The position numbers and the translations under genes are program-made. A stretch of 15,624 nt of DNA, taken from positions 1-15,624 of the forward strand of contig JAFODX010000213.1 in NCBI GenBank assembly GCA_017380475.1. Direction: 5' to 3'. Under the pieces are notes generated by a model. The model had not been told where the DNA came from. It was given only the letters and a program-made list of their open reading frames with translations, and made no database searches. This stretch comes from Clostridia bacterium. GTDB lineage: Bacteria; Bacillota; Clostridia; UBA1381. Below, piece by piece: positions 6,905 to 13,135 of this stretch; the stretch's first letter is position 1, and the number at the start of each line of letters is the position of its first letter.

Positions 6905-7078
6905 ATGTCGCAGAGCAGTTTAAAAAAAGGCTCATATGGCAGTAATGCATATGAGTACGAATACGAATATGAATTTGCATCAGACTTTGTCGGCAGTGTT
7001 GCATCATCTTTTTCTGAAGAAATAAAAACGGCAGATAAGAAAATAAAAGTGCTTGGTTATGGCATAAATCTGATATAA
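6905..7078 (+). CDS. Small 57-residue protein with Tyr-Glu repeat, unknown function
   Basis: This short gene has an ATG at 6905, 57 codons and a TAA at 7076-7078. It is preceded by an excellent ribosome site (GAGGTGA, 6891-6897) seven bases upstream and sits snugly between hydF and the U32 gene (14-base and 12-base gaps), which supports it as real. The protein starts MSQSSLKKGS, then carries the acidic-aromatic run YEYEYEYEF at residues 16-24, a neutral Ser/Ala stretch (SVASSFSEE) and a Lys-rich part (TADKKIKVLG). There is no signal peptide, membrane segment or Cys. The first codons contain a perfect 8-bp inverted repeat, CTCATATG (6931-6938) and CATATGAG (6948-6955). I do not recognise a family. 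Its place after hydF could mean a link to hydrogenase maturation or to the U32 enzyme, but this is only a guess. Confidence 0.65.
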   Translation: MSQSSLKKGSYGSNAYEYEYEYEFASDFVGSVASSFSEEIKTADKKIKVLGYGINLI

Positions 7079-7090
7079 GAGGAACTTGAA

Positions 7091-8311
7091 ATGAAAAAAC
7101 CTGAATTACTTGCTCCGGGCGGAAGCCTTGAAAAATTAAAAACGGCGATTGATTACGGTGCTGATGCAGTGTATATAGGCGGTGAGGCATTTTCGTTGCG
7201 TGTAGCGGCGGAAAACTTTTCGCTTGATGATATGAAAGAGGGACTTAAATATGCACACGACAGAGGTAAGAAGGTATATCTTACGGCTAATATAATCGCA
7301 CATAACCGTGATATATCAAAGTTTCGTGAGTTTATAGAAGAAATACGTCCGCTTGGCTTTGATGCTGTATTGATTGCTGATCTGGGATTATTTAATATGA
7401 TGCGTACTATTGCACCTGAAATCCCGATTCATGTCAGCACGCAGGCAAATAATACAAACTATATGACGGCTGATATGTGGCACAAGCTCGGTGCAGAGCG
7501 TGTTGTGCTGGGACGTGAGATGTCGTTCAAGGAAATAGAGGAGATACAGAAGAATGTGTCGCCTGACCTTGAACTTGAAGCTTTTGTTCACGGTGCAATG
7601 TGTATTTCCTATTCGGGCAGATGTTTGTTGTCAAACTATATGACGGGCAGAAACTCAAACCTCGGTGCTTGTGCACATCCGTGCAGATGGAACTATTCGC
7701 TTGTCGAAGAAAAACGACCGGGTGAGTATTTTGATGTGTTTGAGAACGAGCGTGGAACGTTTATATTTAACTCCAAGGATTTGTGTACAATAGAGCATAT
7801 ACCGGAGCTTGTAAAGAGTGGTATTGCAAGCCTTAAAATAGAGGGCAGGGTGAAAACTTCATTCTATGTTGCGACCGTTGTCGGTGCATACCGTCGTGAA
7901 ATTGACCGCTACTGTGCAGACCCTGAAAACTATGTATTTAACCCGGAAGAACTCGAAGAACTTTGTAAGGTCAGTCACCGTCCGTATACAACGGGATTCT
8001 ATTTCGGAAGACCGGGAACAGACGGTCAGGTGTATGAAACAAGCTCATATATACGTGACTACGAGCTTGTCGGAATCGTTACGGGTTATGACAGCGGTCG
8101 GATTACACTGACACAGCGTAACAGATTCTTTGAGGGTGACGAGCTTGAAATAATTCAGCCCAATAAGCCGTATACAAAGCTGACGGCAAAGAATATGAAA
8201 AATGAAAAGGGCGAAAGCGTAACTGTAGCACCGCACGCAGAGGAAATAATCACAATGGACTGTGATTCTCCGATTGCAGTGGGTGCAATGATACGAAAGA
8301 AGACCATATGA
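7091..8311 (+). CDS. U32 family protein (TrhP/YrrO-like tRNA hydroxylation enzyme)
   Basis: This 406-residue member of the peptidase U32 family has the signature EAFVHGAMCISYSGRC at 163-178 and further cysteines at 194 and 198 (GACAHPC). Together Cys171, Cys178, Cys194 and Cys198 fit the iron-sulfur site of this family. The N-terminus LLAPGGSLEKLKTAIDYGADAVYIGG is typical. Although named peptidases, studied U32 proteins such as TrhP (YegQ in E. coli, YrrN/YrrO in Bacillus) and RlhA hydroxylate tRNA U34 or 23S rRNA, using prephenate metabolism. The length is closest to YrrO. AGAGGA (7078-7083) sets the ATG. It is the last gene of the plus-strand block before a strong terminator, in company with mnmE, which also acts on U34. 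No second U32 gene (YrrN partner) is next to it. Confidence 0.88.
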   Translation: MKKPELLAPGGSLEKLKTAIDYGADAVYIGGEAFSLRVAAENFSLDDMKEGLKYAHDRGKKVYLTANIIAHNRDISKFREFIEEIRPLGFDAVLIADLGLFNMMRTIAPEIPIHVSTQANNTNYMTADMWHKLGAERVVLGREMSFKEIEEIQKNVSPDLELEAFVHGAMCISYSGRCLLSNYMTGRNSNLGACAHPCRWNYSLVEEKRPGEYFDVFENERGTFIFNSKDLCTIEHIPELVKSGIASLKIEGRVKTSFYVATVVGAYRREIDRYCADPENYVFNPEELEELCKVSHRPYTTGFYFGRPGTDGQVYETSSYIRDYELVGIVTGYDSGRITLTQRNRFFEGDELEIIQPNKPYTKLTAKNMKNEKGESVTVAPHAEEIITMDCDSPIAVGAMIRKKTI

Positions 8312-8342
8312 AAAAATCATCCCGTTTTCGGGATGATTTTTT
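8311..8342. terminator. Perfect bidirectional terminator between U32 and MATE genes
   Basis: A 14-bp perfect inverted repeat (8311-8324 with 8329-8342) and a TTTT loop reads AAAAAATCATCCCG on the left arm and its exact complement on the right. It gives a GC core with a T run on both strands. It starts at the last base of the U32 stop and ends next to the MATE stop, so it serves both genes. Confidence 0.95.
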
Positions 8343-9692
8343 CTATATCTGTGATTTTTTCAGTTTTTTTAGATAAACCATAAGCATAATTGCGTCCACT
8401 ATAATAACGAACGTCCACGATACGATATATGAAAAATACAGACAGTCAAGTGTATGTATTTTCTGGAATATGGTGTAAATCCATACTATTCGGATTCCGC
8501 ACACGCCGATAATGGAAACAATCATAGTCGTAAACGAATGTCCCATACCACGTATTATTCCCACAAGCACTTCCATCAGACCGCAAAGGAGATAGAATGA
8601 ACCCATTATGTTAAGACGAAGTATTCCGATTTCGATTGCTTTGGCATCATTGGTATATATTGATAAAAGCTGGGGTGCAAATATTTTTGATAAAAGTCCG
8701 AGAGAGAACCCAAGAAATGCTGCCGCAAGCAAACAAACAACAGCGCTTCGTGCAATTCGTCCGTATTTGCGTGCACCCATATTCTGTCCGGAAGCCGTTA
8801 TTGCAGCCTGATAGAATGAGTTCATACTCATATACAGGAATCCGTCTATACTTGCACCTGCGGAGTTGCCGGCAATGGCGGCTGTACCGAACGAGTTTAT
8901 TGATGACTGTATCATTGTATTTGAAATCGAGAACATCATACCTTGTATTCCGGCAGGAATACCTATTGCCATAAGTTTTTTCAGATGCGGAACAGAAATA
9001 TGCAGTTTATAGCGTTTGAGCTTTAAATGTTCAGTTCCCTTTACAAGCCTGTATACTATAAGTAACGACGAAATCACCTGTGACACTACTGTTGCGATTG
9101 CAACACCTGCAACATCAAGATGAACTGCTGTAATAAGAATAATGTTCAGAACAACATTGGTAAGTCCTGCAATCACAAGGTATATAAGCGGTCGTATGGA
9201 GTCACCTGTTGAACGAAGCATACTTGCACAGAAGTTAAAGAGCATATTTACCGGCATTCCGATAAATATTATCCTCATATATATTGCTGCCTTATCAAAG
9301 ACATCTTCGGGTGTGTTGGTGATTTTTAAAAGCCACGGTGTTATTATGAAACCGATAACTCCGAGCACTGCTCCGATAAGAAAACTCGAAAGTGTGGAGG
9401 TATGTAAAACTCTGTCAATCTCTTTTTTCTGGTTCGCACCGACAGCGTGCGAAATCATAATTCCCGAACTTACTGAAAGTCCCATAAAAAGACAAACAAC
9501 AAGGTTAGTTATCGGACCGGTAGAGCCGACAGCCGCAAGTGATGCACTTCCGCAGAAACGTCCCACAACGACCATATCCACAGCGTTAAACAGGAGCTGC
9601 AGTATTCCTGTGAGCAGTATTGGGATAGTGAACAGTATGATTTTGCCCAGTAACGGACCGTTGCATAAATCAATGGCTTTCTGTTTTTTCAT
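8343..9692 (-). CDS. MATE family efflux transporter
   Basis: This 449-residue integral membrane protein belongs to the multidrug and toxic compound extrusion family (NorM/YoeA-like), which exports organic cations and drugs in exchange for Na+ or H+. About twelve membrane helices can be traced in two homologous halves: the N-half begins with LLGKIILFTIPILLTGILQ and DMVVVGRFCG, and the C-half with LKKLMAIGIPAGIQGMMFS near residue 240. The substrate cannot be predicted. The start is supported by GGGAGGG on the minus strand (complement of 9704-9710), eleven bases before the ATG. A near-consensus promoter lies upstream, divergent from spoIVA. No regulator gene is adjacent. The gene runs convergent to the housekeeping block and appears to be a single-gene transcript. 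Confidence 0.93.
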   Translation of the reverse strand: MKKQKAIDLCNGPLLGKIILFTIPILLTGILQLLFNAVDMVVVGRFCGSASLAAVGSTGPITNLVVCLFMGLSVSSGIMISHAVGANQKKEIDRVLHTSTLSSFLIGAVLGVIGFIITPWLLKITNTPEDVFDKAAIYMRIIFIGMPVNMLFNFCASMLRSTGDSIRPLIYLVIAGLTNVVLNIILITAVHLDVAGVAIATVVSQVISSLLIVYRLVKGTEHLKLKRYKLHISVPHLKKLMAIGIPAGIQGMMFSISNTMIQSSINSFGTAAIAGNSAGASIDGFLYMSMNSFYQAAITASGQNMGARKYGRIARSAVVCLLAAAFLGFSLGLLSKIFAPQLLSIYTNDAKAIEIGILRLNIMGSFYLLCGLMEVLVGIIRGMGHSFTTMIVSIIGVCGIRIVWIYTIFQKIHTLDCLYFSYIVSWTFVIIVDAIMLMVYLKKLKKSQI

Positions 9693-9729
9693 AGTACTTT
9701 TTGCCCTCCCGAAATCCGTGATTACAAGT

Positions 9730-9757
9730 ATTATACTACTTTAAAATTATTTGTCAA
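9730..9757 (-). promoter_or_regulatory. Sigma-A promoter of MATE gene
   Basis: On the minus strand TTGACA (complement of 9752-9757) and TATAAT (complement of 9730-9735) are both perfect, with a 16-bp spacer. The leader is about 30 bases and ends in the GGGAGGG ribosome site. No operator-like repeat stands out. Confidence 0.85.
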
Positions 9758-9777
9758 GGCTTATTGAGAAAAAAACT

Positions 9778-9805
9778 GCATATTTTATATGTACAAGAAT
9801 ATATA
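9778..9805 (+). promoter_or_regulatory. Candidate sigma-E promoter of spoIVA
   Basis: GCATATT (9778-9784) matches the sigma-E -35 consensus GHATATT exactly. After 13 bases, AATATATA (9798-9805) is an imperfect match to CATACANT. spoIVA is a known sigma-E gene in Bacillus. No sigma-A promoter with good spacing is seen in the 80 bases upstream of spoIVA on this strand. Confidence 0.45.
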
Positions 9806-9838
9806 TGGAATGAAAAGCAAATTCAAGGAGGAAGCGAA

Positions 9839-11317
9839 ATGGAAGAAACGAACATCTACCGTGATATTGCACGGCGTAATAACGGAGACGTATATATCGG
9901 CGTGGTAGGTCCTGTAAGAACAGGTAAATCCACATTTATTAAAAAGTTTATGGACACCCTTGTTATTCCGAATATGACAAATGTATATCAGGCAGAGCGT
10001 ACACGTGATGAGTTACCGCAGTCGGCGGCGGGCAGAACAATTATGACAACCGAGCCTAAGTTCATCCCGAATGAGGCGATAGAGATAACACCGGGTGATA
10101 ACGCAAGCATGCGTGTAAGAATGATTGACTGTGTGGGGTATATAGTAGACGAGTCGCTAGGCTATCAGGAGGACGGCGAGCCGAGAATGGTAAACACACC
10201 CTGGTTTGACCATCCGATACCGTTTAACGATGCCGCAGAGCTTGGAACGAAAAAGGTCATATGTGACCATTCCACAATAGGTCTGGTTGTTACAACGGAC
10301 GGTTCTTTCTCTGAAATTCCGCGTGAGGGATATGTTGATGCAGAATCACGTGTAATACGTGAACTAAAGGCAATAAATAAACCGTTTGTAGTATTGTTAA
10401 ACTCATCAGCTCCGCAATCAGCAGAGGCAAAACGGATAGCGTCTGAAATTGAGCATGAGCATGATGTGTCGGTAATGACGGTAAACTGCGAGGAGCTTAA
10501 CGGAGATGATATCAACGGAATAATAAACAAGATTCTTATGGAATTCCCGCTATGTGAAATTGAGATTAAAATACCTTGCTGGCTGAACCGTCTGCCTGCC
10601 GAACACGAGCTTTTAAGCTCGGTTTATGACGAGGTGAAAAATGCTGTTTCAGATATTCGGAACATCCGTGATGTAGAGCGTGTCTGTTCGCATCTTAATA
10701 CACCCGAATATGTGAAAAAAGCATATTCGGAAAATATAGATTTAGGCAGGGGAACGGCTACATTAGAGCTGGAATTTGAGGACGGTGTATTCTACAGAGT
10801 ATTAAGTGAATGTTCAGGGACACAAATACGTAATGATGAGGAATTGCTCAAAGAGTTATCCGAACTCTCACAGATGAAGAACGAATATGAATGTATACGT
10901 GAAGCGATGGAATCGGTACGTACCACGGGTTACGGAATTGTGTCGCCAAAGAATGAAGAAATGGTGCTTGAAGAACCTAAAATCATCAAGCAGGGCGGAA
11001 GATACGGTATAAAGCTCAAAGCCTGTGCGCCGTCGATTCATCTTATGAGGGCAGATATAGAAACTTCTGTAAGTCCTATTGTGGGGACGATAAAACAGTC
11101 GGAGGAACTTATAGAGCATCTGCTTGCAGAATATGAAGAAGACCCTGCAAAGCTATGGGAGTCGAATATATTCGGAAAGACGCTTAATGAGCTTGTAAAC
11201 GACGGTCTTAAAAACAAACTTGAGAGAATGCCTGAGGATGCACGCGGAAAGCTTCGTGAAACACTTGAGCGTATTATAAATGAGGGAAGCGGCGGATTGT
11301 TGTGTCTTATCCTTTAA
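9839..11317 (+). CDS. spoIVA: Stage IV sporulation protein A, spore coat morphogenetic ATPase
   Basis: SpoIVA is made in the mother cell and polymerises, using ATP, on the outer forespore membrane to form the coat base layer; it is also needed for cortex formation. With the ATG at 9839 (AAGGAGG at 9825-9831) the protein has 492 residues, the same length as the Bacillus subtilis protein as I recall it. Walker A GPVRTGKS is at 24-31 with Lys30, the sensor threonines fall in TIMTTEPKF at 68-76, and Asp97 lies in VRMIDCVGY. The middle domain and the C-terminal localisation region (KQSEELIEHLL, ending IINEGSGGLLCLIL) are intact. A longer reading from a TTG at 9764 is possible but has no ribosome site. 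A candidate sigma-E promoter lies upstream. The lipoprotein gene follows after 14 bases. Confidence 0.97.
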   Translation: MEETNIYRDIARRNNGDVYIGVVGPVRTGKSTFIKKFMDTLVIPNMTNVYQAERTRDELPQSAAGRTIMTTEPKFIPNEAIEITPGDNASMRVRMIDCVGYIVDESLGYQEDGEPRMVNTPWFDHPIPFNDAAELGTKKVICDHSTIGLVVTTDGSFSEIPREGYVDAESRVIRELKAINKPFVVLLNSSAPQSAEAKRIASEIEHEHDVSVMTVNCEELNGDDINGIINKILMEFPLCEIEIKIPCWLNRLPAEHELLSSVYDEVKNAVSDIRNIRDVERVCSHLNTPEYVKKAYSENIDLGRGTATLELEFEDGVFYRVLSECSGTQIRNDEELLKELSELSQMKNEYECIREAMESVRTTGYGIVSPKNEEMVLEEPKIIKQGGRYGIKLKACAPSIHLMRADIETSVSPIVGTIKQSEELIEHLLAEYEEDPAKLWESNIFGKTLNELVNDGLKNKLERMPEDARGKLRETLERIINEGSGGLLCLIL

Positions 11318-11331
11318 AAAGGGGGAGTATC

Positions 11332-12033
11332 GTGTATAAACGTCTGGTGGCAGGTGGATTGGCAATTATACTTTCCGGATGTGCTGTATTTAACGACGGT
11401 TACAGTGTAAAGATACATAAAGAAGAAATGGAAACGGGTTATTCGTCGGTCTATGCTGAGGTAATAGAGTTTGACGGATTTAAGAATAAAGAATATGAAT
11501 CAGAGCTTAATATGTCAACGGAAGAGGAAGTCTCAAATGCAATAAAAAGCTTTGATGCACTCGCACTTGAAGCAAAGGAAACTTTACCCAAAGGAGTAAA
11601 ATCGGCATTGAATATCACACAGAAGATAAAGAGAAACACGACAGATTTAATATCGTTTATAACCGAAATATATACATATACAGGCGGTGCTCACGGCACC
11701 ACCGTATGGGAGCCGAAAACGATAGATGTGACATCGGAAAATCCGCATAATCTGAAGCTGGGCGAACTGTTTTCAGATAAAGAGTATCTTTCAAAGCTCA
11801 ATGCCATTATAAATGATATGGTAAAGGAGAATCCTGAAAAATACGGCGAGCTTTGGGCAAAACCCGAAATCACTGCGGAAAACGAGAACAGGTTCTATTT
11901 AACAGATACAGACCTTGTAATTTTCTTCCCTCCGTATGAGCTGTCATATTATGCAAAAGGATTTATTGAATTCCCGATACCGCTTGAAAAACTGAACCCG
12001 ATACTGAAAGAGAAATACAAAACAACTAAATAA
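11332..12033 (+). CDS. DUF4163/DUF3298 (RsiV-like) lipoprotein
   Basis: This predicted lipoprotein has 233 residues when started at GTG 11332, which follows GGGGGAG (11321-11327). The first 16 residues form a short hydrophobic signal (VAGGLAIILSGC) with a lipobox LSGC at 14-17, so Cys17 would be lipidated and the rest outside the membrane. The body matches the DUF4163-DUF3298 layout known from the extracellular part of RsiV: YTGGAHG in the middle and FYLTDTDLVIFFPPYE with YAKGFIEFPIP near the end. RsiV binds lysozyme and restrains sigma-V. Here there is no transmembrane helix, no cytoplasmic anti-sigma domain and no ECF sigma gene nearby, so that role does not transfer. It follows spoIVA after 14 bases with no terminator between, suggesting co-expression in the mother cell. 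Its end overlaps spoIIR tail-to-tail by eight bases. Confidence 0.8.
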   Translation: MYKRLVAGGLAIILSGCAVFNDGYSVKIHKEEMETGYSSVYAEVIEFDGFKNKEYESELNMSTEEEVSNAIKSFDALALEAKETLPKGVKSALNITQKIKRNTTDLISFITEIYTYTGGAHGTTVWEPKTIDVTSENPHNLKLGELFSDKEYLSKLNAIINDMVKENPEKYGELWAKPEITAENENRFYLTDTDLVIFFPPYELSYYAKGFIEFPIPLEKLNPILKEKYKTTK

Positions 12034-12580
12034 TCTGTGACAGAAGCTCGAGGAGTTTAAAACGCACCTCGGGCTTTTTTGTTATTACCTTGTAAGTTTC
12101 GTCGTTGAGTGATTTTTTCAGCACCTCGGACGCTTCTTCTGATTTTTCTGTTACGCAAAGAGGCGGGTACATAACGCACCACCAGTTTTCGCCGTGGCCT
12201 TCATCTAAAAGTATACGTACACCACGGTATTTCCCTGCAGGAAGTGTGATATTTTCATATGTCTTGCGTGGGAATATGAAAGTACCGTATCGTGCTTTGG
12301 CACGGTATGGGATATTGTTTCTTTTAAGATATTCATTTGCTGTTTTTTTGGAAACTGCGAGAAATTTCTCTGTGTCTGTTATCGGGATATCCGATACTGC
12401 GTTTATGACCTCATCACGCACGGCAAGCTTGATTTTCTGGTCAGTGTCGCTGTTGCTTTTAGCAAGAATATGCAGGCGTATAATGTTGGTTTTAAGATCG
12501 TTTGTGAGAGTGTTTGCATATGCACATAATGAAAGCATAAAAGCCAAAAGCATTGATGTGACAAAAAATATTTTTTTCAT
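12026..12580 (-). CDS. spoIIR: Stage II sporulation protein R
   Basis: SpoIIR is made in the forespore under sigma-F and secreted into the intermembrane space, where it triggers SpoIIGA to process pro-sigma-E in the mother cell. The 184-residue protein begins with a signal or anchor segment (FFVTSMLLAFMLSLCAYA, residues 5-22). The family marks are all visible: NIIRLHILAKSNSDTDQKIKLAVRDEV near 32-58, LPAGKYRGVRILLDEGHGENWWCV near 118-141 and PPLC at about 143-146. The ATG at the complement of 12578-12580 follows AAGGGA on the minus strand (complement of 12588-12593). A candidate sigma-F promoter precedes it. The partner genes spoIIGA and sigE are not in the window. The last 30 bases or so double as a terminator for the opposite strand. 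Confidence 0.95.
   Translation of the reverse strand: MKKIFFVTSMLLAFMLSLCAYANTLTNDLKTNIIRLHILAKSNSDTDQKIKLAVRDEVINAVSDIPITDTEKFLAVSKKTANEYLKRNNIPYRAKARYGTFIFPRKTYENITLPAGKYRGVRILLDEGHGENWWCVMYPPLCVTEKSEEASEVLKKSLNDETYKVITKKPEVRFKLLELLSQII
12044..12080 (+). terminator. Terminator of spoIVA-lipoprotein unit, inside spoIIR coding end
   Basis: AAGCTCGAGG (12044-12053) pairs with CCTCGGGCTT (12067-12076) in a 10-bp stem with one G-T wobble, a 13-base loop, and six T's (12075-12080). It begins 11 bases after the lipoprotein stop. The same bases encode the C-terminal residues of SpoIIR on the other strand, where the weak A/T flank makes termination unlikely. Confidence 0.8.
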
Positions 12581-12608
12581 AATAAAGTCCCTTCAGAAAA
12601 TTTATATA

Positions 12609-12637
12609 AATTCTTGACAATACAAATAAATTTATAC
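12609..12637 (-). promoter_or_regulatory. Candidate sigma-F promoter of spoIIR
   Basis: On the minus strand GTATA (complement of 12633-12637) matches the sigma-F -35 consensus GYATA. After 14 bases, GTCAAGAATT (complement of 12609-12618) resembles the -10 consensus GGNNANAHTR. spoIIR is a classic sigma-F gene, so the fit is biologically sensible. The TTGACA seen here on the plus strand has no matching -10 at the proper distance. Confidence 0.45.
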
Positions 12638-12653
12638 ATCTTCGGGAATACTG
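12623..12653 (+). promoter_or_regulatory. Weak candidate forespore (sigma-G/F) promoter of sleB
   Basis: CAAATA (12623-12628) and AATACTG (12647-12653), 18 bp apart, partly match the sigma-G elements TGMATA and CATACTA. sleB-ypeB is sigma-G-controlled in Bacillus, which is the main reason to consider this. The sequence match alone is weak. Confidence 0.25.
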
Positions 12654-12678
12654 ATAAAAAAATGAAAGGAAGATGATT

Positions 12679-13122
12679 ATGAAAAAATTCATTTCAATAA
12701 TTACGATGTGTGCGGTTGTTACTGTGAGTATTTTGTATTACCCGTCAGTCAGGGTATATGCCCAGACATCGGATTTACAACTTCTGGCACGTGCGGTAAA
12801 CGGTGAGGCAAGAGGTGAACCGTATACCGGTCAGGTTGCGGTAGCGGCAGTTATTTTAAATCGTGTCAATCACTCGTCTTTCCCCAATACAGTTGCCGGT
12901 GTAATATATCAGCCGGGTGCGTTTACGGCGGTTTCAGACGGACAGATAAATGTTCCGATAAGCTCCGATTCTACCGTATATAAGGCTTGCCGGGATGCGA
13001 TGAACGGCTGGGACCCGTCAGGCGGTGCAATCTATTACTTCAATCCCGATACTGCAACAAATTCGTGGATATGGTCAAGACCGCTGATTGTTCAGATCGG
13101 GAAGCATAGATTCTGTAGATGA
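12679..13122 (+). CDS. sleB: Spore cortex-lytic enzyme SleB (short form)
   Basis: This cell wall hydrolase (Hydrolase_2 domain) degrades muramic-delta-lactam cortex peptidoglycan during germination. With ATG 12679 (AAAGGA at 12665-12670, eight bases away; another in-frame ATG at 12673 is too near that site) it has 147 residues. Residues 1-28 look like a signal peptide (hydrophobic core near 5-20, cleavage near VYAQ). The catalytic domain starts at LLARAVNGEARGEP with Glu43, the expected acid of SleB, followed by GQVAVAAVILNRV, VIYQPGAFTAV, DPSGGAIYYFNP and SRPLIVQIGKHRFC. The N-terminal peptidoglycan-binding domain of Bacillus SleB is absent, so the protein is only signal plus catalytic domain. 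ypeB follows after 13 bases, as expected for the pair. Confidence 0.93.
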   Translation: MKKFISIITMCAVVTVSILYYPSVRVYAQTSDLQLLARAVNGEARGEPYTGQVAVAAVILNRVNHSSFPNTVAGVIYQPGAFTAVSDGQINVPISSDSTVYKACRDAMNGWDPSGGAIYYFNPDTATNSWIWSRPLIVQIGKHRFCR

Positions 13123-13135
13123 AAGGGAAATGGAT

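Noticed and set aside
6858..7190. Minus-strand open frame of 110 codons opposite the small gene
   Set aside because: No ribosome site, His/Leu-rich shadow-like composition, and it overlaps the ends of hydF and the U32 gene on the opposite strand.
9142..9744. Plus-strand 200-codon open frame opposite the MATE gene
   Set aside because: It is antisense shadow of transmembrane coding sequence, with no family motif, and it runs into the MATE promoter.
9764..9838. N-terminal extension of SpoIVA from a TTG at 9764
   Set aside because: No ribosome site before 9764. AAGGAGG lies correctly before ATG 9839, and that start gives the standard 492-residue length. The extension also overlaps the candidate sigma-E promoter.
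11302..11331. Earlier GTG start for the lipoprotein at 11302
   Set aside because: It lies inside spoIVA without a ribosome site and would place a non-signal stretch before the lipoprotein signal. GTG 11332 follows GGGGGAG and yields a normal lipobox.
12614..12619. Plus-strand TTGACA as a sigma-A -35 for sleB
   Set aside because: No acceptable -10 lies 16-18 bp downstream; the nearest TATACA is only 13 bp away. The bases fit better as part of the minus-strand sigma-F-like promoter.
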